Source: Euborellia annulipes (Eukaryota; Arthropoda; Insecta; Dermaptera; Anisolabididae). From it: DNA of 64,000 nucleotides. The position numbers were made by a program, and so were the translations under genes. This document shows, one piece after another, positions 32,512 through 43,889 of the stretch. The DNA is taken from NCBI GenBank assembly GCA_023213315.1, contig JAKCPI010001813.1, forward strand, positions 1 to 64,000, written 5' to 3'. Each line of letters opens with the position of its first letter. Position 1 is the first letter of the stretch. The notes under the pieces are model-generated. The model had not been told where the DNA came from. It searched no databases and was given only the letters and a program-made list of their open reading frames with translations.

Positions 32512-32794
32512 TAGCAGCTAAGAAATTTAATAAAAGACTTATTTAATTGTCAATCGTCGACGTTTCGGTCGCAAATCACGACCTGATTGTCAAAATATAA
32601 GTTGTACAGTATTATTTTAATTGCTGTTGCAAATTATACAATATTTAATGACTACTATATATATTATGAGGGATTTGCTCTCTTAGGACTTCTTACAATC
32701 AAACAATAATAATCGTTCTGATGAAGGTGTAGATTTGCGACCGAAATGTCGACGATTGATTAATTAAAAGTTTTTTATTTAATTCCTTGGCTGT
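32512..32794. repeat. Foldback repeat with GAAATGTC/GACGTTTC core
   Basis: Arms at about 32512-32577 and 32730-32794 pair (TCAATCGTCGACGTTTCGGT against ACCGAAATGTCGACGATTGA). The second arm is preceded by TTCTGATGAAGGT, giving CTGATGA then GAAA. Confidence 0.75.
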
Positions 32795-32806
32795 TACGTC
32801 TCCTAT

Positions 32807-34863
32807 CATAGGCGTAGGCAGAAATTTTTGATGGGGGGGTTTAGGATTATGTCTCCCCCCCCCCCGACTAATAGGGTAGTATAAGGCGTCTAATGAAATA
32901 TATGACTAGCCACTTACCCCACCTTCGCTTCGCCCCCCGGACCCCCCCTCCAGGTGGCTCGGGCCCGCCCTTTCTTAATTAAGTGCCGCAATTTTTCAAT
33001 CAACTCGTATCATGCAATAAATAATGCAAATCTCTTAATTTTATGTATGGGCCTAGGATACCGGGGTGTCTCTCTATTAGACATGGGTCGTTACTCGATT
33101 TTGCTGTACCAGGTACCAGCTGTTACAGGTACTTGTTCTGACCCGATACTTTTACCTGATACTTTTGTACCCGAAACAAATTTCACCCAGCAACGCTAAC
33201 TTTACATTAATTCAAGTCAATAACAACGTGTTTAACATTTTTTCAAATGTTTTCTAAGCTATTTATTCTTGTGTTGAGAACAAACTCATAATTATCCATT
33301 ACTAAAGAGTTTTCCAAACTGACTGAACTGACATTTTAATGTCTCCAATTTTAAAATGTCAATTTATATACTGCACTAGAAAAATAATTAAGAAATTTCT
33401 TTACCAGCGAACGAAATTTAATTTATTGAAGTCCATTATGTATTTCAATTCACAGTTACATATATTTTTATTTTTTTAATTAATGTTTTTATAAAAAAAA
33501 ATAGTTTCAAAGTAAAAATCAGATAACTTATTTATTAAAAAAAAAGATTTTTTTCATTTCTGCTCTCTTTTTCAAAGAGAAGAAAAGAGAAATAATGTAT
33601 TAGTAATAATTAGATTTGTATTTAATTATTATAGGGCCTAGTGAGAAAAGTAGAGTAAAAAATGTAAAAATCATTCGGAATGACGTTCGAAAAGAGCGCC
33701 AGCGCAATAGCGAAATAGCCGTGCCAGGAGTGAAGGGACGGGGCGGGGCGTCGCGAGTTGAGGGTTTCAAGAGAGGAAAGAGAGAGCAGGCCTGGGACAG
33801 GCGCAACGGAAACTGTATCGGATAAGAAAGAAACGACACTCTAAAGTATTTGATCAATGCGCAAGCGCGAGATATCAGGTACGAGTGAGAAACGAATACC
33901 GAGCAAATAAGAGATACTTGTTGTATCTGTTATATGAGTATCAACAACTCGGGCATACTCGACTGGACCTGGACAGGACGCGTATCTGTTTCTCACTCAT
34001 ACCTTATTCTCGCGCTTGCGCATTGATCAAATACTTGCTTTTCACTTTAGAGCGTCGATACAGTTACCCGATACAGTTTTCGTTTCGGCTGTTCTCTCAT
34101 TCCTCTCTCTTGCGACCCTCAACTCGCGACGCCCCGCCCCGCCTCTTCTCTCGTGACAGGGCAATTTCGCTATTACTCTGGCGCGCTTTTCGAACGTCAT
34201 TCCGAATCATTTTTAGATTTTTTACTCTACTTTTCTCACTAGGCCCTATAATAATTAAATACAAATCTAATTATTACTTATACATTATTTCTATTTTCTC
34301 CGCTTTATGAAAGAGAGCAGAAATGAAAAAAATATTTTTTTTTATAAATAAGTTATCTGATTTTTACTTTGATATTTAAATACCCGATATTTTTTGCTCG
34401 TACCCATTATGTGTACCTGTTACTTTTTCCTACCTGATACAAAATATCAGATTGATACAGTATCACCCATGTCTACTCTCTATGTGTTTCTCTGGAACAG
34501 GCTCCTATCTCAGACCTCTTTAAGAAAAAATATAAAAAATTTATTTATATAATAATTTTTATTATTTTTCATTTGCGAGATTTAATCAATTTTAAGCGGC
34601 TTTAATTTTTTTATAAAGCATAACAAAAATCAATTCTTTCAAATGGGAAAATTCTGAATTTTCTTGAATTTTTTGCGTTTTATTTAATTTTTTTTTTTTT
34701 TAAGCTAGAGAAAATTATTATATTTTACTTTCTCTTACCCTATATATGAAATATATAGAGAGAAAAAGTATTTTGTATTATAGAGCTTAAATATCTAGTC
34801 ATGGCTTGGGTCCAATGGGAGGGGTTTGAACCCCCAAAACCCCCCCCCGTGGCTACGCCTATG
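32807..34863 (-). mobile_element. Composite hAT-type element, copy 2, TSD TCTCCTAT
   Basis: A 2,057-bp unit in inverse orientation to 25343-27403, with ends CATAGGCGTAG and CTACGCCTATG and its own 8-bp duplication TCTCCTAT (32799-32806 and 34864-34871). It carries the nested TAGACATGGGT element at 33078-34475, including that element's internal duplication (CTCTCTAT on this strand), so the nested insertion happened before the composite was copied. Confidence 0.92.
33078..34475 (-). mobile_element. Nested hAT-type element, copy 2
   Basis: A 1,398-bp counterpart of 25732-27131, two bases shorter, with ends TAGACATGGGT / ACCCATGTCTA. The 141-codon plus-strand frame at 33885-34310 lies inside the palindrome and resembles no protein. 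Confidence 0.9.
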
Positions 34864-35505
34864 TCTCCTATATCCAATTTATGCTACAATACAATGCTTG
34901 CAGCTCGAAAATGGACTGACTAATTAAAGCCGAAATTGTCTCCAATACTCTTGAGTTTCATTTTGTAGAGACTTTTTCCTGGCTGCCTGATCCCTCATTT
35001 ATTGTTTAATTTGATAACCTTGAATATAAACTGCTCTGACTTTTAAAATTTAAAAATGACTAAAAATTTATCCCTTCTAATAAAAGAGACTCAATCATTA
35101 AATTAAAAAATAAAAACTATGTTGGCTAATTTACATTAAAAAACAAGCACAATTATATCATTAGACTGCAATTAATTAATGGAAGTTGTTATATTAATAA
35201 AAAAAAAAAATAAAATAAGGAGGGAGACGCCTGTTCTAATTCTCAAACGAAAAGACGAAAGGGTGACGGGAGGGAGGGAGGGGGGGGGGGGGTTTGAGAG
35301 CCATCAAGCATGAATCTAATTAGTTCAGTTTCTAATCAAGTTTCCAAAGTTGACTACGCGGAACTAAGTTAATCTCCATTAATTATGAATAATTGGATTC
35401 TCGTCTTCTTCTTTTATCAAATATTTAATCTTGGAATCATCAAAGCAACAAAACAACTGTTTTTTTTTTTTTTTATTTATTAAATAAACGGAAATTTAAT
35501 TCAGG

Positions 35506-35701
35506 GAGTGGTTTAACCACCCATGGCGACCACGAGCTGCCCTAGCTGGGACTGGCAGTACTTTTTTTTGTATGTCAGTCTCTTCCCTTTTATATTTTCA
35601 ACAGGCGTCAGACCATGCGACGGGCCGGCCTGTTCTATTCCCGGCTGCAAAGTCCCACCCTCTCCGCCGACCCCGCACCGCGGGGAAGAGTGATTTAACC
35701 A
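35506..35701 (-). mobile_element. GC-rich SINE-3 copy with 14-bp TSD
   Basis: Flanked by GAGTGGTTTAACCA and GAGTGATTTAACCA (13 of 14 identical), which points to target-primed retrotransposition. The body has GCGACCACGAGCTGCCC, CAGGCGTCAGACC, GACGGGCCGGCCTGTTC and CCGACCCCGCACCGCGGGG. Further copies lie at 50300-50540 and 61215-61440. I cannot assign the head to a known RNA. Confidence 0.65.
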
Positions 35702-36287
35702 TACATAATGATGATTGGATAACACTCTCTCCCAGAATTTTAATAATAAATTAAAAAATCTGGTGTAACTGGTCGCACAGCAGATATTATCTATCAGCAC
35801 TTCTTCATTGTCACTCAATGATCAGGGAATTTATCTATAGCTTTATACACATATTTATTTTACAAATATTCTTAAAAAAAACAAGCTTGCTATCCTGACT
35901 TTACCTTCTGTATGTTATCAATCGTAGCCATAAATCAATCAAGCTACGAAAATATCAATTTGTTCAAAAACAAAACACCTGTTTGTTTAAAAAACAAAAT
36001 AATTAGAATTTTTTTTAATAATAATAATAAATCATTTTAGTAATATCACCGGCATGGCATTTTAGACAAAATATTACAAAAATTTTAGTTAGGGATTAAT
36101 AAGAAGCTGATAGGGCTTTTAATAAAATTTGTTTTAATAAAAGATAATGTACCTTTAAAGAAAAATAAATTTTTTTATGAATTTATTCTCTGAGTTAAAA
36201 GACAAAAATAATTTTACTCTATATTTTAAATGAGGACTGATTATTACAAATCAATTAAGCATTTTTAAAAATTGGTTCCACCAGCTG

Positions 36288-36765
36288 GCTGAATCCAAAA
36301 AAGTGGTTTTCGCGACATGGTCTGTCTGTCTGTGTGTCCGTGTGTCTGTCTGTGTATTTGTGTGTCTATGAACAAAATATCTCAAGAACGAAAAGAGCTA
36401 GGAGGTTGAAATTTTATATTTAAGTTAGGCACCTCCCTGGGACGTGACACGAAGCTTTTGGACAAAATCGGCCAAAGAGTACTAGTACTTTACTAATGCA
36501 CTTTTTCAGTTTTTTTAGATTTTCTCTAAATTCGCTCCAACGATTTTTTTTTAATTCAAAAATCAATTATTTTTCACTTTCTCTTTAAAATGTATATTCT
36601 CATTTTGTCATTGAAATCTTCTGAAGACCAGTACCGTACTGTCGGAAACTAAATACATGCCGACACAAAAAATCTGGTGTGACAAGCACAGAACACAACT
36701 TTCGATTACCGAAGGTAAGAGAAAGTCGTGTGCTGTGCGACCAGTCACAACAGATTTTTTTAATT
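36288..36765 (-). repeat. TCTGGTGTGAC-family copy, minus strand
   Basis: Keeps the microsatellite (TGTCTGTCTGTGTGTCCG), GTACTAGTACTTTACT and the terminal hairpin GTCACACCAG/CTGGTGTGAC near 36672-36755. The central part is shortened compared with the copy at 39300. A fragment of the same family is at 37095-37185. Confidence 0.75.
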
Positions 36766-37199
36766 TTTTGTTTAAGATTTTTTTCATCATCTGAAGTCAT
36801 TTAGATCCCGAAAATTATAAACTTTCGTTTTTGTGTATCTTTTGGTAGATTTGTGTGAGGAAAATTCAAACAACTCACTTATCAATATATCCTCAGATCT
36901 TATATTCAAATTAAAATCATTATTTGTTCAGTGTCATTGAGAAAAAGATTCCAATTTGTACTAAAACAACTTTCCCATGCTGTCATTTTAAATCATTTTG
37001 TGTGGAATGGCGTCATTTCAACTTTTGCTTGGCAACAGCGGGGTAGTGGGGGGGCAAACTTTTTTTTTTCTCTCATCTATGTAGAGATATAATTAAATAA
37101 AGAGAGAAAGTATTGGATTCATGTCAAAAATTCGATGTCGAGATTTTGATGGACATATTTTGATGTCCTGAATTAAAAAAAAGTGTTCTGTGTTAAATA

Positions 37200-38020
37200 T
37201 TTTAATTAGAATAAGATCAAATTAAATAGAAAGCAATTGTTACCCCCCCCCTCCCAGCTACTGGACTCGTGTAACGTCATTCTCTTACGGAAGCAAAAAA
37301 GATGCTCATAGATTAAATATTATTCTTTATGACGTCATTTCTATTGTATAATACTCAACAGTAGTTAAAAAGTTCGTGATAAGAACGAGCTTATTGAATG
37401 ATTGATTCACTTTTATCACAGAATGGATATCTAAATTGTTACTTTTTTTTTCAAGATTAAACAATTTTCTATTTACTTTGTCAGATTTTTCGCTCAATCA
37501 AATCGTAATGATATAATAACGAATAGTCGTTCGCTACTTGAGATTTTTTATTATTTTATCTCTCAAATAGGAAATTTCCGCAGCTGCCTCAGTTCAGAGA
37601 CGCCATTTTGTAAGCTGCGGCGGTCGTTGATGGCACAGTGCATGCGCGGGGCCAAACCAACTTCACATACGACTCAAAAAATCAATCGCTCACTTTTTTC
37701 TATAATGTGAGAAATAAATTTTATAAATTAATAAAATGGGTAGTTTTTATCTTCAAGAGTAAGAGAGAGCTTGTTTATTAATTAATAATCACAATAATAC
37801 AGTACTTTGCTAAAAAGCAAATGTATCTCTTATTTAAAAAAAAAAAAAAAAATCTTTTATATCATCAATTAATAAATTACATGGAGGGGGGGGGGATGTT
37901 TATTATTAAATCTGAGATTCTGAAAATTATTACCGGCATATGCCTTCAAAATATCAGGAAAAATAAACCCATGTTAAATTACAATATTGTAATTTTTCTT
38001 CCCTTTGGCTAATCATTAAG
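37200..38020. other. Stretch with a GC-richer patch, no gene call
   Basis: Mostly AT-rich. TGACGTCA occurs at 37330-37337. A GC-richer, CpG-containing patch at about 37575-37660 (AGCTGCGGCGGTCGTTGATG) stands out and could be a promoter or exon edge; no frame supports either. Confidence 0.3.
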
Positions 38021-38031
38021 CATATCCACAC

Positions 38032-38266
38032 CAAGGACGGATCCAGAGGTGTTTCTCGGGGGGGGGGGGGGGTAATCTGGTGTGACTGGTCGCACAGCAA
38101 GCAATTTTTTCTTAATTTCGGTAATTTAAAGGCGCATTCTATACTTGTTTGCCAGAATATAAATACAAATCAAATTTTTAAGTATTAATTTTTAAAATTT
38201 TACATTAAAAATAAATTTTTTTTCGAATCTCGGGAGGGGGTAATTACCCCCTTGTATCCGCCCTTG
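38032..38266. mobile_element. hAT-type MITE with 8-bp TSD ATCCACAC
   Basis: A 235-bp element with ends CAAGGACGGATCCAGAGG and TATCCGCCCTTG and perfect 8-bp flanks ATCCACAC (38024-38031, 38267-38274). It contains a TCTGGTGTGACTGGTCGCAC fragment, so it has picked up or shares part of that family. Partial copy at 6771-6926. Confidence 0.9.
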
Positions 38267-38554
38267 ATCCACACTAATCAAAATTATATATATATTTGTC
38301 TCAGGCCATAATTTTATACTTATATTGCTTTTGTTTTGTATTTACGTATATGGTTTTGCTTATTTTAATTTTAGTTTATTAATATTATTATTATTTGAAA
38401 TTCCTATTGGGATCCCCGTTTATTTACCCGAGGTGCTACCGTGCACGAAGACACACACCTCAAACCCAACCGGCCTCTGGCCTTAGCCATTTACCGGCAC
38501 CCAGTGAAGTTACATTATTTCCTATCTCTAACTCCTCCTCCTCCTGCATACGTT

Positions 38555-38665
38555 TCTAGCCATTGAACTAAACCTTATTTCTGGTTACTTTTATTCAACC
38601 TCTTTTTGAACGCGGTCTTCTTTGTAGAAGCCGAAATCCTAGCCCACTACACCAATTAGCCCTCT
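38555..38665 (-). mobile_element. tRNA-like SINE head
   Basis: On the minus strand: GGGCTAATTGGTGTAGTGGG (A-box-like) followed about 40 nt later by GCGTTCAAAAAGAGG (weak B-box). No tRNA fold with a clean acceptor stem; likely a decayed SINE. Confidence 0.4.
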
Positions 38666-38773
38666 TTTAATTTTATTGTATAATATTCCTATGGCTAAAC
38701 AGGAAAAAAATTTAAAAAAATCTAAGATTATTTTTAAGTTATTTAATGTAGAAAGTGGCTGTGTAGAATTGAA

Positions 38774-39147
38774 GAAAGGTTTAAGAGGAAAGCAGCCAGG
38801 CAGGAGCCTCTAATAAATTAAACTCCTTTTTTGCAAAACGTTTCGGCCGATTTAATCACGCCATCCTCAGTTGCAACGGAGTTTTTTACTAATAATAATC
38901 GAAAATGATTTTCGGAATTCTCTTCACAAAGACTCTCATCATATATATATATTTGCTTACATTGTTATTTTATACATAGGCTATTATAAAATCAACAAGC
39001 CTATGATCATACTATTAACAACTCTAATTACTAAAAAAACTCCGTTGCAACTGAGGATGGCGTGATTAAATCGGCCGAAACGTTTTGCAAAAAAGGAGTT
39101 TAATTTATGAGTGGCTCCTGCCTGGCTGCTTTCCTCTTCAACCTTTC
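38774..39147. repeat. Foldback repeat with GGCCGAAACGTTTT core
   Basis: Long arms (about 38774-38897 and 39026-39147) pair nearly perfectly, from GAAAGGTT inward through AGCAGCCAGGCAGGAGCC, AAACTCCTTTTTTGCAAAAC and CATCCTCAGTTGCAACGGAG. Each arm contains CTGAGGATGGC...GGCCGAAACG. The spacer has no gene. Confidence 0.9.
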
Positions 39148-39299
39148 TACTTTAAAGTTATTTAACAATGAACCACCCTACTTACTTATGAATCTGATAT
39201 TGAATAGTTAAATTAAAATATGGCGGATGGTGAAAAGTTTAAATTAAGTTGGTGTAACTTGGAAAAAAAAAATAATAAAAATATTTTCTCGCTACTTGC

Positions 39300-39972
39300 A
39301 AAAAAAAATCTGGTGTGACTGGCGCACAGCACACAACTTTCTCTTACCTTCGGTAATCGAAAGTTGTGTTCTGTGCTTGTCACACCAGATTTTTCGTGTC
39401 GACATATATTTAGTTCCCGACAGTACGGAACAATTGTATTCACCATGTAAAATTTATAAGTATGGGAAAATATTTATATTTTGTTACCATGGGAACCATT
39501 TCTCCTATCTTTTCTATGAAATACAAGAGTAAAGTGGTCTTCAGAAGATTTCAATCGCAAAATGAGAATATACATTTTAAAGAGCATCTAAAAAAATAAT
39601 TGATTTATGCATTTAAAAAAAAATCGTTGGAGCAAATTTTGAGAAAATCGAAAAAAACTGAAAAAGTACATCAGTAAAGTACTAGTACTCTTTGGCCGAT
39701 TTTGTTCAAAAGCTTCGTGTCACGTCCCATGGGGGTGCCTAACTTAAATATAAAATTTCAACCTTCTAGCTCTTTTCGTTATTGAGATATTTTGTTCACA
39801 GACAGACACACAGACACACAGACAGACAGACCATGTCGCGAAAACCACTTTTTTGGATTCAGGGGACCTCAAAACGTGAAGATCCATCAAAATCTCGACA
39901 TCGAATTTTTGACATGAATCCAATACTTTCTCTCTATATATTTCATATATAGGCTAAGAGAAAGTAAAAGAA
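39300..39972 (+). mobile_element. TCTGGTGTGAC-family element, near full-length
   Basis: Starts with the hairpin AATCTGGTGTGACTGGCGC...CACACCAGATT, continues through the microsatellite and CATCGAATTTTTGACATGAA, and ends in a second hairpin TACTTTCTCT...AGAGAAAGTA. It is non-coding. No target duplication is clear, consistent with a rolling-circle type but not proof of it. Confidence 0.75.
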
Positions 39973-40369
39973 CTACTTTACCAACTTATATAAAAAAAAA
40001 TAAAAGAAAAGAATATTGAGAAATTAATTCTGATGGTGACACACCAGTTTTGAAATACGTATTAACTGTAGATTTATAATTAACATATAGTCGAGTGTTA
40101 TATTTGTTTATTTTAATTTTCAAAATGGACCAACGAGTGAGTTTATCGCGTTAAAAAACAATTTATTTCCCCACTTTAGTAACTCTGACAAATAATCATA
40201 TATTTATCTAGTATTTACAGAGTAGATAAAAGCCCAGCATCATTACGAATGCAAATCCAAATTTCCTTCTCTCGAGTGGGGGGTTGGGGGGGGGGGGGTA
40301 AATGAGATTTGTTTCATTTATTTTATTTAACAATATTCTGTGAGTATGTTTATTTACACGCCATATGCG

Positions 40370-40445
40370 TTATGGCCCCCGGGAATCGAACTCAGGATCC
40401 CCAGCCTATCTGGGCTACTACCCCTTGTACCAACAAATGGGGTGA
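40370..40445 (-). mobile_element. tRNA-like SINE head
   Basis: The minus strand reads GGTACAAGGGGTAGTAGCC, then GAGTTCGATTCCCGGGGGCC, a strong B-box. The 5' end does not pair with the 3' acceptor side, so a working tRNA gene is unlikely. Confidence 0.5.
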
Positions 40446-40588
40446 GTCCGGGGGAGAGATGGTCAACTCTAAAAAAACTGTACAATCGCTCGATGTCGCT
40501 AGCTACCATTCAGTCTCATTCAACTTGTCAAGATGATAACTGTATGGGTTTTGAAACACGATTTATTGAAGAATGGCTTCATTTACAA

Positions 40589-40846
40589 CAGTGGTTTCCA
40601 AACTTTATGTTACCACGCCTCCCTTAAAAATATTTAATCTTATGACGCCCCCCCCCCCCACCATTTTATAAAATAATACAAAAACAAAAATTTTTAATGG
40701 TAAAAATATATATATTTATATAAAAATATTTTTTTTTTATTTATTCTTATTTATATTAAAACTAGCAATCATTTGGAAAATTGATCCTGGTGGCCAATAT
40801 TCGCCCCTCCCTTAGACTAGTCCGCGCCTCTCTAGGGAAAATGCTG
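40589..40846. mobile_element. hAT-type MITE, CAGTGGTTTCC family
   Basis: Left end CAGTGGTTTCCAAACTTT, internal CACGCCTCCC and TAGTCCGCGCCTC; the right end has decayed to GGGAAAATGCTG. No target duplication remains. Confidence 0.65.
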
Positions 40847-40888
40847 GTATAAGGGTATTTTATGACTGGTGGAATTTGGATCAAGATT

Positions 40889-41082
40889 GAAAGTTAGAAG
40901 AAAACGCAACCAGAATTTTTTCTTTAAAAATATATTATAACAGCTGACGTTTCGGCCGTGGTCAAAGCCATCCTCGGATGACCACTAACAGCTCCGAGGA
41001 TGGCTTTGAACAAAGCCGAAACGTCAGCTGTTAAAATATATTTTTAAAGAAAAAATTCTGGCTTCGATTTTTCTAACTTTCA
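40889..41082. repeat. Foldback repeat with GCCGAAACGTC core
   Basis: Arms pair from GAAAGTTAGAA inward through AACAGCTGACGTTTCGGC. The right arm reads GAGGATGGCTTTGAACAAAG then CCGAAACGTC, with a perfect 7-bp stem GGCTTTG/CAAAGCC just before GAAA. Confidence 0.9.
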
Positions 41083-41104
41083 TTCCTGATAAAAAATATT
41101 TTTC

Positions 41105-41370
41105 TCAAATCTTATTTTCACGCCCTAGGGGGGTGCCTAACTTAAATATAAAATTTCTACCTCCTAGCTCAATTCCTTCATGCTTTAAATTGAACCCAAA
41201 CAGACACACAAATAGACCATGTCGCGAAAACCACTTTTTTGGATTCAAGGGGCCTCAAAACGTGTATATCCATCAAAGTCTCGATATCGAATTTTTGACA
41301 TGAATCCAATAATCTTTCTCTTATATATATATGTATATTAACTTATACATATAGGTAAGAGAAAGTAAAA
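41105..41370 (+). repeat. TCTGGTGTGAC-family right part
   Basis: Carries CTTATTTTCACGCCCTAGGG, the ACAGACACAC microsatellite, CGCGAAAACCAC and the end hairpin near 41315-41370. Confidence 0.7.
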
Positions 41371-41445
41371 ATTCAAATCCGAATTGAGATTAGTTCTATA
41401 TACAAAAAGATGCGGTAACTCACCCCAGTAAAATTCTAAGTGGAC

Positions 41446-42767
41446 TAATCATATCTTACTTTTTTACCTAATGAAAAAAATCCCTACAAAATTCTCCAAG
41501 GGATTCGATGGGTTCCTAAGTTACCCTGTGTTATTATTATCTGTTTATGAGAGTTTCGAAATCTTCAAAAATTAATTCCGCCCCAGTAATAAAAAATTTT
41601 AGAATGACATTAAAATGTTTCTATCCTACTATAATATTTGCTAAATATTGAATATAAATTTTAACTCAAACGGAATGCACTTATTTTTTAGTAAAAGTAT
41701 TAAAAAACATTAATATCTTTGTGCATTATAGGGGATGGGGCATTAACCCCCCTTGTTAATGCCTTCATACCTCCCCCCCCCCCTAAGGAAATGCGCCCCC
41801 GTGAAATTACTCTCAAAATAATTTGAATACATTTATAAATAATTATTTTTATTTTATTTTGAAATTATTTTATTTTCCCCCCCCCGGGCAATTTTCAACC
41901 CTTAATCCACCCCTGAGTAAAAGTAGATTAAGGAAATTTGATTAACAAAAATATAGGCCAAATAGAAAGAATATAATGTGAATTATAAAATAATTTAATT
42001 TCATATTCAAAAGAATCGTTTTTCGCAGTCAAATTATTTGTTTCTATCATTTTTTTAACGATAAAATGCATAATAATTACCTTTAATAAGACACTCAAGA
42101 GGGTGTGCTGGTTGACGGTGAGGTCAGGGTGGGTTACACTATATTAATTATTCACTTCGATTCACTTTAAACGCAACTAACTAAATGAGAGAGCACGGCG
42201 CCTGCAACCCGGCCACCCACTCGACGGAACGAAAGACTTGTTTTGTTTTGAAATAAAATAGATGAACATAAATAACAATTCCCTTTTTATTAAAAAAAAA
42301 AAAAAAAAAAACTTTTACTCTAATCTAACTGGAAAAGAATGTCAACAAGTGATGTGGGAATATTCCAAGGCCTTTCTTAAATAATCAAACCTTCATCCCA
42401 CCTAATCAAAATAATAATCAACGCTATTTTTTGAATGTTTTCTATTTATTTGGCTTCGAATTAGATAAAATAAATTTAAAAAACATTTTTTTCAATTTTC
42501 AACCCCTTATCCAATCCTAATAAATAAAATAATTAACAATGCTATATTCGCCTTCGGCGAGCTTCGCCTCTAGTCAGAAAAAATTAAAACCCTGAAAAAC
42601 GTCCCTGAAGAGAATCTCACTCTCTCTCTTTTGATAGAAAAAAAGATAAAAAACATTCCTTTTTATTAAAAATAAAAAAATTCTTTTTTCTCTAATCTAA
42701 TTTTTTTTTAAGGAAAGAAATAAAATGTTTTTTTAAATAACCCCTTCCCCCCCCCCCCAAAAAAAAA

Positions 42768-42820
<53 letters not shown>

Positions 42821-43206
42821 TTTTTTATATTTTTCCATTTTTTTTTTGATCCGCCTTTGGGTTTTACACATAGTATAATTTTCTAGAATGAATCTTACTT
42901 TAGGCCAGTGGTTTCCTTTATGTTACAACGCCTCCCTTAAAAATATTTAATCGTATGACGCCCCCTACCCCACACATTTAATAAAATAATACAAAAACAA
43001 ATATTTTTAATACTAAAAAATATAAATTTATATAAAAATATTTTTTTTATTTATTCATATTTATTATTTTAATTAAAAACTCCGTCTCAGAATCTTCTAA
43101 ATTTCATTATTTTATTTATAAAACTAGCAATCATTTGGAAAATTGATCTTGGTGGCCAATATTCGCGCCTCCCCTTAGACTAGTCCGCGCCTCCCTAGGG
43201 AGGATA
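41446..43206. repeat. Dispersed duplication, partner at 17636-19380
   Basis: It lacks the SINE-1 insertion of its partner, giving an empty site near 41975, and has an extra low-complexity block at about 42600-42845 including a T-run followed by an A-run. It ends in a CAGTGGTTTCC MITE whose right end has decayed. Confidence 0.8.
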
Positions 43207-43444
43207 TGAAAACATGTGACAAAGGAAAAAAAAGGACCTGAAACTTAAAAAATTCACGATGAAAAAGGAAAAATAGTAGAATGAATTACTGGCTAACTCT
43301 CCGGTCCTATGCCCCGTTGGTCTACTCTAACACCCTACTGTAAACATCAAATTTATTTAAATTAGTGGTAGCCAGTAAATTTAAAGAAATAAAAAATTTG
43401 GCGCCGAAACAACAGGCAAAGCTCCACTATTTTCCCGAATATAC

Positions 43445-43535
43445 ATGTAATATGAATTTTAAACGGGAAATCGAACCACTAACCCTTGGAACGTGAAGCT
43501 AGCGAGACCTCTATCTCTGTTCTAAAAAAACGGAC
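43445..43535 (-). mobile_element. tRNA-like SINE head
   Basis: The minus strand has AGATAGAGGTCTCGCTAGC and GTGGTTCGATTTCCCG (B-box). No acceptor pairing is visible; probably a SINE remnant. Confidence 0.45.
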
Positions 43536-43558
43536 TGAGAATTAATAAATTCAAGAGA

Positions 43559-43882
43559 TGACGTAAAATTCTTTAGATCAGGATTTCTCAAAGTTCGCTC
43601 AGGGGGTTTCGTGATCAAATTAAAAAATATTTTTACTTCATATTCTCTCTTATTGACCATAAATAAAATTAAAGATTTGTTTGAAGCTACGATTCGATGT
43701 CTGCAGCGTCAAGAAATCTGCTAATTAACTTTCATTTTGAATTATTTTTTGTTTTTAACCACGTTTAAACAACAATCCTGGCTACTTTATTGATTACATC
43801 CGTTTTGTATCTTAAATGACGTAAAATTGCTGACGTAATTCGTTAATTTCCGATGTAAATTGGATAAAATTCAGTGACGTAA
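43559..43882. promoter_or_regulatory. Cluster of four TGACGTAA sites
   Basis: TGACGTAA occurs at 43559-43566, 43817-43824, 43831-43838 and 43875-43882. The octamer matches the CRE/ATF half-consensus family. Four in about 320 bp is more than expected, but no gene start is seen nearby, so function is inferred only from motif density. Confidence 0.3.
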
Positions 43883-43889
43883 ATGGAAT

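Noticed and set aside
33885..34310. The longest open frame, 141 codons on the plus strand
   Set aside because: It lies wholly inside the palindromic arm of the nested element, and pieces of it reappear in opposite frames in the other arm; no domain is visible.
40370..40445. Candidate tRNA gene on the minus strand
   Set aside because: Strong B-box only; 5' and 3' ends do not form an acceptor stem.
42730..42845. Poly-T followed by poly-A as a hairpin terminator
   Set aside because: Low-complexity sequence in a duplicated region; may also be partly assembly noise, and bacterial-type terminators do not apply here.
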